Positions 14,851 through 20,604 of a stretch of 20,604 nt of DNA are shown in pieces. A program made the position numbers and the translations under genes. The stretch comes from Pseudomonadota bacterium (GTDB lineage Bacteria > Pseudomonadota > Gammaproteobacteria > Steroidobacterales > Steroidobacteraceae): assembly GCA_021792815.1 (NCBI GenBank), contig JAJYTX010000008.1:1-20604 (forward strand). Direction: 5' to 3'. Position 1 is the first letter of the stretch. Each line of letters opens with the position of its first letter. The notes under the pieces were generated by a model that was given only the letters and a program-made list of their open reading frames with translations, was not told the DNA's origin and did not search any database.

Positions 14851-15108
14851 GTGGCTTCCGTGGACAAGATCCGCGAGCAGATGCGCCGGGAGCCGGCCAA
14901 TGTCCGGTTCACCGATCTCCTGAAGGTCTGCGAGAGGTACTTCGGCAAGCCTCGCCAGCATGGCACCAGCCATGCCATCTTCAAAACACCGTGGGCGGGA
15001 GACCCACGGGTCAATATCCAGAATGCCAAGGGACGCGCCAAGCCGTATCAGGTTCGGCAGGTCCTGCAGGCGATTCAGAAATTGGAGGACCAGAGCCATG
15101 CGAACTGA
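14851..15108 (+). CDS. hicA: HicA toxin (mRNA interferase)
   Basis: An 85-residue HicA-family protein. It has the double-stranded-RNA-binding-like fold signature VRFTDLLKVCERYFGKPRQH at 18-37, then GTSHAIFKTP with the conserved catalytic His41, and VNIQNAKGRAKPYQVRQVL toward the end. HicA toxins cleave mRNA and stop translation when not bound by HicB. The start is a GTG at 14851; a second GTG three codons on is equally possible. It overlaps hicB by 11 bases, so the pair is co-transcribed and co-translated. The palindrome just upstream probably controls it. All family landmarks are present, so it appears functional. Confidence 0.9.
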   Translation: MASVDKIREQMRREPANVRFTDLLKVCERYFGKPRQHGTSHAIFKTPWAGDPRVNIQNAKGRAKPYQVRQVLQAIQKLEDQSHAN

Positions 15109-15421
15109 TCACTACACCTACCGGGTCACCTGGTCGGCCGAGGACCAGGAGCACATCGGGCTCTGCGCCGAATTCCCCTCGCTCTCCTGGCTCGCCAAGA
15201 CCCCCAATGCCGCATTGCAGGGAATCCGCCGAGTGGTGGCGCGTGTGGTCACGGATATGAAGGCGAACGGCGAGACCGTTCCGCCCGCGCTCGCGGAGCG
15301 ACACTTCAGCGGCGAGTTTCGCGTGCGCATCCCCCCCGAAGTGCATCGGGCACTCTCCATTGAGGCGGCCGAGCAGGGGGTCAGCCTCAATCGCCTGGTG
15401 AGTGCCAAACTGGTCGCCTGA
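15098..15421 (+). CDS. hicB: HicB antitoxin
   Basis: A 107-residue protein. The N-terminal part (YTYRVTWSAEDQEHIGLCAE, then FPSLSWLAKTPNAALQGI) is the partial RNase-H-like fold that blocks HicA. The C-terminal part (EFRVRIPPEVHRALSIEA, then AEQGVSLNRLVSAKLVA, about 73-107) is a ribbon-helix-helix DNA-binding segment. The ATG at 15098-15100 overlaps the last codons of hicA; AGGAC lies about ten bases upstream. It should neutralise HicA and, with it, repress the operon at the 14823-14844 palindrome. The last 35 bases overlap the tail of the opposing higB relic frame. Confidence 0.9.
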   Translation: MRTDHYTYRVTWSAEDQEHIGLCAEFPSLSWLAKTPNAALQGIRRVVARVVTDMKANGETVPPALAERHFSGEFRVRIPPEVHRALSIEAAEQGVSLNRLVSAKLVA

Positions 15422-15650
15422 TCCCGGCCGGCACCGACTTCGAGGCGAGACGGGGTTCCTCGGAGTTCCCCGCTTGGCAAAATCGCCAGCCGAGCATCTT
15501 CATATCTTCCGGGCAGGTCGCCCCGTCCAGGCGGCCAGGCTGCACATTCAGCCGCTTGGCGTGCTCGGGCCGGATGCCAGCCCTGGAGCCCGTCCTGAAG
15601 AATCGTTCGAGTCCGTCGTGCCGGAAGCTTCTGATCCTGTCACCGTACAT
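15387..15650 (-). pseudogene. higB: HigB/RelE-type toxin remnant, C-terminal half lost
   Basis: From the ATG 15648-15650 the minus strand reads RIRSFRHDGLERFFRTGSRA, then GIRPEHAKRLNVQPGRLDG and EDMKMLGWRF. This is a clear match to the first ~57 residues of HigB-type ribosome-dependent mRNA interferases. The expected second half (KGDRKG...NGNWR..F) is missing; the frame instead runs through unrelated residues to a stop inside hicB. No higA follows, since its place is taken by hicB on the other strand. It is therefore a broken toxin gene without its antitoxin. A deletion when hicAB arrived is possible but not shown. Confidence 0.7.
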
Positions 15651-15753
15651 CGCGTAACGACACACGATGCAATGACGGGAGCAAGCCTCGGACGATCCAG
15701 GCAGCACCCGCCGGTCGCCGCAACGGCACGACGGCACGGCGCCGGCGCCTGCA

Positions 15754-16032
15754 TCACCCGGGGTCCAGAGGACTCCACTCGGCCTGCTCCACGGCCGGAT
15801 GCTCCGCGAGCTTCGCCCCGATCACGGCGAGCTGATGAGGGCTGAGGCCCCGGGTCTCGACGCGGATGTGCTGCGCGCCGCAGCTGTCCAGCTCTGCCAC
15901 GACCCGCTGCGGCACGACGTTCAGGATCTGAAAATAGCTGAGCACGCGTGCGAGCGCTGCAGGATCGGGCTGGGCGAGCACCCGCAGACAGAGCGCGGCG
16001 AAACAACCCGGCGCTTCGTGCCCAGCGTTCAC
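15754..16032 (-). CDS. Small ACT-like domain protein
   Basis: A 92-residue protein that is nearly all one ACT-like fold: a first strand AALCLRVLAQPDPAALARVL, a helix-to-strand turn SYFQILNVVPQRVVAELDS, a middle strand HIRVETRGLS, and a helix QLAVIGAKLAEHPAVEQAEW. The pattern resembles small regulatory subunits such as IlvM. No acetolactate synthase gene is nearby. Start chosen at GTG 16030-16032 (MNAGHEAPG), since the fold begins shortly after; the ribosome binding site is poor. It lies 76 bases after the dipeptide epimerase on the same strand, so it may be the last gene of that operon. Its ligand is unknown; an amino acid is the family expectation. Confidence 0.6.
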   Translation of the reverse strand: MNAGHEAPGCFAALCLRVLAQPDPAALARVLSYFQILNVVPQRVVAELDSCGAQHIRVETRGLSPHQLAVIGAKLAEHPAVEQAEWSPLDPG

Positions 16033-16108
16033 CCCGGGCGCGCCCCGCTCGTCCGACCTGCGGACCGCGATGCCCGGCTCCGACGTGCCGCGCCCACCGC
16101 AGCCGCAC

Positions 16109-17110
16109 TCAGCCCGCGGCGCGGTGATCGGCGGGGAAGCCCCACACCTGCGGGCAGCATACCGTGCCATCACGGTAGACCGCTGCCGGAGCGCGGTCCT
16201 CGCGAAGAAACAGCGGTGCGTCCAGATCGACCAGATCACACAACTGTCCGAGGACACACGCCGGCGCAATCCCGAGTGTCGTGCTCGACATGCATCCGAC
16301 CATCGGCCGCATCCCGAGTCGGCGGATCTCGCGCACCATCAGCAGCGCCTCGGTCAATCCGCCGCATTTGTCGAGTTTGATGTTGACGACGTCGAAGATA
16401 CCGTGAGCGCGGGGAAGGTCGGCCATCGCCTGGACGCTTTCGTCGGCCGCGAGCGGAATCGGCGAGCGCAGGCCGTGCAATTGCGCCTCTTGCCCCACCG
16501 GCAGCGGTTGCTCGATCAGCTGCACCCCCAAGGCATGCAGATCCGGCAACAGTGCCTCGAGCGAGGCGCGTCTCAGTCCCTGATTGGCATCAATGCCGAT
16601 CCACGCCTCCGGTCGGGCGGCGCGCACGGCCTGCACGCGCTCGAGGTCGTCCTCGCCGGTGAGCTTCAGTTTCAGCCGCGGCGCCGCGGCGAACTGCCGT
16701 GCCGCCTGGGCCATGCGCTCCGGCGAGTCGGCGCCGAGGGTGTACGTCGTTGGGAGCGCGCGCGGAGCGCCGGCGTTCGCGCGCTGGTACACCGAGACGC
16801 CCGAGCACTTGGCCTCGAGATCCCACAGCGCCGCATCGAGCGCCGCCCGTGCCCCGCCCGGAGGCAGCACCTCGCGCAGCGCGGTGCGCGACATGCCGGA
16901 CTCGAGCCGTGCGCGCACCCGCTCGATCTGCTCGGCCATCCGCTGCGGATGCTCCTCGTGGTAGTACACGCCGCTTGCCTCTCCACGCCCGAGGATGCCG
17001 TGGCGCTCGATTTCGACCACCAGGACGTCGAAATGCGCGAACACGTAGCCGGAGATGCGCACCGGCTCTTTCATGGGCCAGCGCTCCGGGACGACGCTGA
17101 TCTTCAACAT
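16109..17110 (-). CDS. Dipeptide epimerase (enolase superfamily, L-Ala-D/L-Glu epimerase type)
   Basis: A 333-residue enzyme started at the ATG 17108-17110, which has GAGG a few bases upstream. It carries the enolase-superfamily set. The catalytic lysines are in LKLKLTG (Lys147/Lys149) and in NIKLDKCGG (Lys245). The metal ligands are Asp174 (IGIDANQG), Glu200 (LIEQPLP) and Asp223 (AADESV). Asp295-x-Asp297 (VDLDAPLFL) is the motif by which dipeptide epimerases hold the substrate amino group. It should interconvert L- and D- residues at the second position of dipeptides, as in murein peptide recycling; exact specificity cannot be read here. It follows the D-aminopeptidase-like gene by 108 bases on the same strand. 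Cytosolic, no signal peptide. Confidence 0.9.
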   Translation of the reverse strand: MLKISVVPERWPMKEPVRISGYVFAHFDVLVVEIERHGILGRGEASGVYYHEEHPQRMAEQIERVRARLESGMSRTALREVLPPGGARAALDAALWDLEAKCSGVSVYQRANAGAPRALPTTYTLGADSPERMAQAARQFAAAPRLKLKLTGEDDLERVQAVRAARPEAWIGIDANQGLRRASLEALLPDLHALGVQLIEQPLPVGQEAQLHGLRSPIPLAADESVQAMADLPRAHGIFDVVNIKLDKCGGLTEALLMVREIRRLGMRPMVGCMSSTTLGIAPACVLGQLCDLVDLDAPLFLREDRAPAAVYRDGTVCCPQVWGFPADHRAAG

Positions 17111-17218
17111 GGAGACCTCATCGGCCCACCCCTGCGCTGAATTGGCGAACCCATCGAGCCGGCCCGTTCCGTCTGACGGAGCTGCGGAACCCATTCCGTT
17201 CGTGTCGTGGGGACACGG

Positions 17219-18802
17219 CTATGCCGCCCGCAGGAAGCGCACGTTGCGCATGCGATCGGCACTGAGCGTAAATCCCTCCGCGTGCTCTGCGAACGTCAGC
17301 ACGCCACCCATCGGGGAAAGCGGATCGAGCGCCTGGGCCTGCCAGACGTCGGCACTGAGCGGCCTCAGCGCATACCGGGCCTCGCCGAAACGGCCCTCGG
17401 TGATCAGGCGCGCCTCCCCGCCCTCCTCCAGGACCTGCGCCGTCACCGCCAGTCCGTCGCACCGGTAGCGCCCCCGGTACGGTTCGAGCACTGCGGCGCT
17501 CGCCGGCACCAGTGGCTCGAGCACGTCCTCGGCGCCGAACTCGCGGAACACGAGGCGGCAGCCCTCGGTACGGACCGACTGGCCGAGGAACGAGAACATC
17601 GGCGAGAGCCGCCAGGCGCCCGGTCCCGCAGCGCTCAGACTCATGGGCATGCCGCCGTCGACCCGAAGACAGGCGCGCCCGTCGAGCGCCATCAGTTCCA
17701 GGATTCGCCCGGAATTCGGCGAGCGGTAGACGCCGCAGATGCTCGGATCGATGGAGCCGTCCGCGGCCGCGTCCAGTCCGGGCACACAGGCATCGATGAC
17801 CTGAAAGGCCAGATCGATCGCATTGGCATCCGCCCGGTTCGCCGCGATGGAAATATCCAGGCCTGCCGCGGGCACCTTGATCATCTGCGAGTTCCCGCCG
17901 AAGACCCCGCCGGCGTGCGAGAGCGTCGCGACGCCTCGATAGCGCTCCGCAACCAGTCCGAAGCCGTACGACGTGGGAGTACCGTCCGCAAGCGCACCGG
18001 GCGAGCGCAGCGCGCGCCAGGTGGCCGGCGAGCCGATCACGGGAGCGTCCATGTGGGTCAGCCAGCGTACCATGTCGTCCATGGTCGAGACGACGCCGCC
18101 GGCGCCCGTGAGCTCCATGCCCATCGTTACCTTGGTGTATCCGTGGCGCGGATCGACCATGTGCAGCGCGGCGCTGTTGGGCAGGAAGTCGCTGTCCCAG
18201 CGACGCAGACGAGTGTCGTACATGCCGACCGGCGCGAAGATCCGCTGCTCGAGCACGTCCTCGAGCCGCTGTCCGGTAATGCGCTCTATCGCCGCCGTCA
18301 GCAGAAGATAGCCTCCGTTGTTGTAGCTCCAGCCGGCCCCGGGAGAAAATTCCCGATCGTCGATCTGCCGGTAGCATTCCAGCAGCTGCGCATCGCTGAT
18401 CGTGCGGCCGATGCCGTGCATGAACATCGACACCTGGAAAACATCGCGCAGGCCGCTGGTGTGGCCCATCAGCGCGCGCATCGTCACGGCGCCATTCACG
18501 GGATGCAGCTGCGGAACGTACTCCCCGACCTGCGCCTCGAGGCTGGCGCGCCCGTCTTCGCACAGAAGCAGGAACGCGAGCGCGGCGAAGTGTTTCGTGG
18601 TCGAGCCGATGCGCATGCGCGTCGCCGGCGTGAGCAGCACGGGCAGTTCCATGTTGGCCAGCCCGAAGCCGCCCCGATAGACCGGCCGACCGTCGATGGC
18701 AACGGCGACGGCGACGCCGGGCAGCCGGCACTGATCGTACGGTGCGAAGATTGAATCCAGTGCCTTCGGATCGCAGACGGCCGGATGCGTATGCTCGATC
18801 AT
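17219..18802 (-). CDS. Serine hydrolase of the D-aminopeptidase type (family S12)
   Basis: A 527-residue protein with the penicillin-recognising fold. The three active-site motifs are SxxK (Ser67-T-T-Lys70 in RIGSTTKHF), YxN (Tyr160-N-Asn162 in WSYNNGGY) and HxG (His296-A-Gly298 in LSHAGGV). Their spacing, the overall length and two extra C-terminal beta domains follow D-aminopeptidase DAP rather than a beta-lactamase or carboxypeptidase. DAP-type enzymes remove N-terminal D-residues from short peptides. There is no signal peptide, so it should act in the cytosol. GGGAG lies six bases before the ATG. Upstream on the same strand are a broken permease gene and a TonB-dependent receptor, downstream a dipeptide epimerase, which supports a peptide-catabolic role. 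Esterase activity is an alternative. Confidence 0.8.
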   Translation of the reverse strand: MIEHTHPAVCDPKALDSIFAPYDQCRLPGVAVAVAIDGRPVYRGGFGLANMELPVLLTPATRMRIGSTTKHFAALAFLLLCEDGRASLEAQVGEYVPQLHPVNGAVTMRALMGHTSGLRDVFQVSMFMHGIGRTISDAQLLECYRQIDDREFSPGAGWSYNNGGYLLLTAAIERITGQRLEDVLEQRIFAPVGMYDTRLRRWDSDFLPNSAALHMVDPRHGYTKVTMGMELTGAGGVVSTMDDMVRWLTHMDAPVIGSPATWRALRSPGALADGTPTSYGFGLVAERYRGVATLSHAGGVFGGNSQMIKVPAAGLDISIAANRADANAIDLAFQVIDACVPGLDAAADGSIDPSICGVYRSPNSGRILELMALDGRACLRVDGGMPMSLSAAGPGAWRLSPMFSFLGQSVRTEGCRLVFREFGAEDVLEPLVPASAAVLEPYRGRYRCDGLAVTAQVLEEGGEARLITEGRFGEARYALRPLSADVWQAQALDPLSPMGGVLTFAEHAEGFTLSADRMRNVRFLRAA

Positions 18803-18805
18803 CGG

Positions 18806-19077
18806 TTACTCCCGAGGGAACCCTGGTTGTGGCCGCCGCAGGTGTGCAGCGCTGCCGGAGCGCCCACACCCGGCGAAGCACAGCGCGGCGACCGCGCTCA
18901 GATCGGCGAGCCCCCCCTGCACGTCGGTCAGGTGCCGCAGCCGTTTCATCGGGTCGATGAACGGCCCTGAGACCTCCTGGTCCATGGCCGAGACACTCGC
19001 GACGGCCACGAGGATGCCCGCGCCCGTCCACCCCCGCCAGGGTGCGGGTACGTCCCGAGATCCTCCACAGGCCTCAT
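18806..19077 (-). pseudogene. MFS permease gene reduced to its first helices
   Basis: One minus-strand frame reads PAPWRGWTGAGILVAVASVS, then AMDQEVSGPFIDPMKRLRHL, then TDVQGGLADLSAVAALCFAG. This is the start of a spinster-like major facilitator: helix 1, the Asp-containing turn, the cytoplasmic DPMKR...LTD.Q..L segment, and helix 2. It then becomes nonsense and stops at 18806. The likely start (ATG 19075-19077, MRPVEDLG) is in a different frame, so there is a frameshift as well as loss of about ten helices. It lies exactly between the receptor and the D-aminopeptidase-like gene, where an inner-membrane peptide importer would be expected. The match is by pattern and short, so moderate confidence. 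Confidence 0.5.
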
Positions 19078-19088
19078 GTGCTTGCCGT

Positions 19089-20604
19089 TCAGAAGTGCAG
19101 CGTGACGAGTGCGCCGATCGTTCGCGGCCGCTGAATGGTGATTTCAGTGGGCCCGAACGCCGTGGTTGCCGCGAGTTCCGCCCGGTCGTTGGTCACGTTG
19201 TCGACGTAAAGCATGACATCCGTGTCGCCATCGTTCAGCCCTGCGCGCAGATCGAGGAGCGTGTAGGACGGCAGGACGTAATCGGGAATCTGCACGCTCG
19301 AGGTGAATCCGGAATGCCGCGAGCCGTCATATTTCGCGGTGGCGCCGAAGTCAGCCTGCCAGCGGCCCCAGGCATGCACCCGGTAGTCCGCGGACAGCGA
19401 CCCGCTCCAGCGCGGGTCATACGGCAAAGGATCCCCCGCAGCCAGCGCGCCGGCCGCCGCCGCGTCGGCCTGGGTGATCTGCGCGTGGGCTTCGGCCAGC
19501 GTCAGGTTGAAGGTCAGCGCGCGAACCGGCTCGAGCATCAGATCGGCCTCGACGCCGTAGGACTCGGCATTGCCGCCGTTGCCGAGCCCGGAGACGCTGT
19601 GCGCGGAGATCGGCACCAGAATGCCGTCCCACTTCATGTAATAGGTGGTCAGGTCGAGCGCCCCCTTGCCGCGCCAGAAACCGGACTTCAGGCCGAGTTC
19701 ATAATCCTTGGTCGTGTCCGGCTGAAAGGCCGGCGGCAAACCGTTGACCCGGGCATTCGGGCCACCCGGGCGGAACCCGGTGGCGAACCGCGCGTAGACC
19801 ATGGTGTGCGGCGTGAAATGGTAGCGCGCAGTCACCAGGTAGTTGGTGATGTTCTGGCTCGAGCGGGTGAGCGGAATGCTGTAGGGCGTCGCGGCGCCGC
19901 CGAGGACGGTCAGTACGAAGTTGTAGGCTGCCGCATCGCTGCCGCCGAAGGTCTGCGCATACGCCTGCTGGATGTGCCCGAGCCGGATCCCGCCGGTCAG
20001 CGAGAAGGCCCGCGTGATTTCGTAGGTCAGATCGCCGAAGCCGGAGTATTCCCGGTAATGGGCGAGGATATCGAAGTAAATGGCAGGATTCAGATCGGCG
20101 AGAACGGTACCGGAGGCGCTTCGCCCGATCATGGGCTCCTGGTCGGCGTCGCGCTCATCGGAGTAATACCCACCCACCAGCCAGCGCCACGGACCCGGGC
20201 CGTTGGAGTTCAGCCGCAGCTCCTGGGTGAATTTCCGCACGCTGCCGCCGGTGCCCATGGCCAGGGCTCCAGGAGGCGGAAACGGCTGCCCGCCGAAGGC
20301 CGGCAGCAGACCGAGCACGGTGGCGAGCCCGCCGCCGGTCCCGTTCAGCACATCGGCTGTCTGAATGCGCTGATAGGAAGTCACGGACGTCAGGGTCGCG
20401 GCGGACATCCGATAGTGGACGTTCGCCAGGCCGACGCGGATCTGCTTGTTCGAGGTCGGATAGACGTACGCATCGTAGGCCAACCCTCCGGCCAGGGGCT
20501 GATGCGTCTTGGGGTCGTAGATCACCTTGTCCGGCACGGCATTGAAGTTCTGGAAGAAGCCGGTCAGCATGATGCTGAGCGCCTCGGTCGGCCGGTAGAG
20601 CGCC
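19089..20604 (-). CDS. TonB-dependent outer-membrane receptor, C-terminal barrel part (cut by right edge)
   Basis: The minus-strand frame is open from the right edge (ALYRPTEALSIMLTGFFQNF) for 504 codons to the TGA at 19089-19091. It is a run of alternating beta strands typical of a TonB-dependent receptor barrel: VHYRMSAATLTSVTSYQRI, SVRKFTQELRLNSN, MVYARFATGFRPGGPNARV, LGLKSGFWRGKGALDLTTYY and DVMLYVDNVTND. It ends in aromatic Phe (GALVTLHF), the outer-membrane insertion signal. The plug domain, TonB box and signal peptide lie outside the window, as does the true start. Such receptors import nutrients too large for porins, driven by TonB. Its genetic partners (permease relic, D-aminopeptidase-like enzyme, dipeptide epimerase) suggest a peptide ligand, by inference only. 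Confidence 0.92.
   Translation of the reverse strand, partial: ALYRPTEALSIMLTGFFQNFNAVPDKVIYDPKTHQPLAGGLAYDAYVYPTSNKQIRVGLANVHYRMSAATLTSVTSYQRIQTADVLNGTGGGLATVLGLLPAFGGQPFPPPGALAMGTGGSVRKFTQELRLNSNGPGPWRWLVGGYYSDERDADQEPMIGRSASGTVLADLNPAIYFDILAHYREYSGFGDLTYEITRAFSLTGGIRLGHIQQAYAQTFGGSDAAAYNFVLTVLGGAATPYSIPLTRSSQNITNYLVTARYHFTPHTMVYARFATGFRPGGPNARVNGLPPAFQPDTTKDYELGLKSGFWRGKGALDLTTYYMKWDGILVPISAHSVSGLGNGGNAESYGVEADLMLEPVRALTFNLTLAEAHAQITQADAAAAGALAAGDPLPYDPRWSGSLSADYRVHAWGRWQADFGATAKYDGSRHSGFTSSVQIPDYVLPSYTLLDLRAGLNDGDTDVMLYVDNVTNDRAELAATTAFGPTEITIQRPRTIGALVTLHF

Noticed and set aside
12971..14923. A 650-codon plus-strand frame overlapping cobQ
   Set aside because: cobQ in the neighbouring frame has all family motifs; this frame is Arg/Pro/Ala-rich noise and runs past the cobQ stop without meaning.
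15605..15614. GTTCGAGTCC matching the T-loop of tRNA-Asp, as a possible second attachment site
   Set aside because: Only ten bases match and they lie inside the higB remnant where the codons explain them; no further tRNA sequence surrounds it. A similar GGACTCGAAC inside the protease-TonB gene was rejected for the same reason.
15738..15749. Perfect palindrome GGCGCCGGCGCC after the ACT-like gene, as a terminator
   Set aside because: With no unpaired loop and no T-run it would not form a good hairpin; GC-rich DNA yields such palindromes by chance.
16070..18754. Long plus-strand frames opposite the epimerase and the peptidase (356 and 515 codons)
   Set aside because: Antisense shadows without domains; the minus-strand genes carry complete active sites.
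17118..19031. A 637-codon minus-strand frame over the D-aminopeptidase-like gene
   Set aside because: Same-strand shadow of the 527-residue gene, Arg/Gly-rich with no motifs. The catalytic SxxK, YxN and HxG sets are in the other frame.
1..20604. CRISPR array, rRNA, or complete insertion sequence
   Set aside because: No regularly spaced repeats, no rRNA-like stretches and no transposase gene with terminal inverted repeats were seen on either strand.

Overview
The window is GC-rich DNA with classic bacterial coding structure. The gene families point to a Gram-negative Pseudomonadota, most likely a beta- or gammaproteobacterium: a TonB-dependent outer-membrane receptor, lipobox lipoproteins with Gly-rich linkers, a DUF2844/DUF3443 pair, cobyric acid synthase, a nu-class glutathione transferase and hicAB. 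I cannot name a genus from sequence alone.

Layout, left to right. (1) Bases 1-5660 look like accessory DNA. They hold the N-terminal part of a LuxR-type regulator running off the left edge, an 830-bp stretch with no convincing gene, and a 971-residue exported protein with a trypsin-like (S1C) protease domain at the front and a TonB C-terminal domain at the back. After these come decayed genes of an integrative element: a small possible zinc-ribbon gene, a DUF4224 gene and a tyrosine integrase. The integrase relic sits about 60 bp from the 3' end of a tRNA-Asp(GTC) gene, the usual place for an integration boundary. (2) Bases 5667-8495: tRNA-Asp with a good promoter, then a compact plus-strand operon of DUF2844, DUF3443 and a YfcG/YghU-like glutathione transferase. 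The DUF3443 lipoprotein carries two DTGS motifs and other landmarks of a two-lobed pepsin-like aspartic peptidase. (3) Bases 8554-11118: a minus-strand P3A-type proton-pumping ATPase. (4) Bases 11784-14546: a DUF4382 lipoprotein and cobQ (cobyric acid synthase), both plus strand and probably separate units. (5) Bases 14571-15650: a toxin-antitoxin patch with intact hicAB behind a 22-bp perfect palindrome, converging with a decayed higB that has no higA beside it. (6) Bases 15754-20604, all minus strand: a TonB-dependent receptor (partial at the right edge), a broken MFS permease gene, a D-aminopeptidase-like serine hydrolase (S12), a dipeptide epimerase with its DxD motif, and a small ACT-like protein.

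Region 6 reads as a pathway for scavenging dipeptides or D-amino-acid peptides: outer-membrane uptake, inner-membrane permease (now lost here), removal of N-terminal residues, and epimerisation of dipeptides. In the DUF2844-DUF3443-GST operon, two exported proteins of unknown role travel with a cytosolic thiol/disulfide enzyme.

The best candidates for something under-described are the pepsin-like architecture of the DUF3443 lipoprotein, the protease-TonB fusion, and an 11-bp perfect stem that places the regulator's ribosome binding site and start codon in its loop. I did not find a clear new multi-gene defence or mobile system. The integrase region is a relic whose breakage can be traced in part to a 7-bp tandem duplication and a run of ten G.
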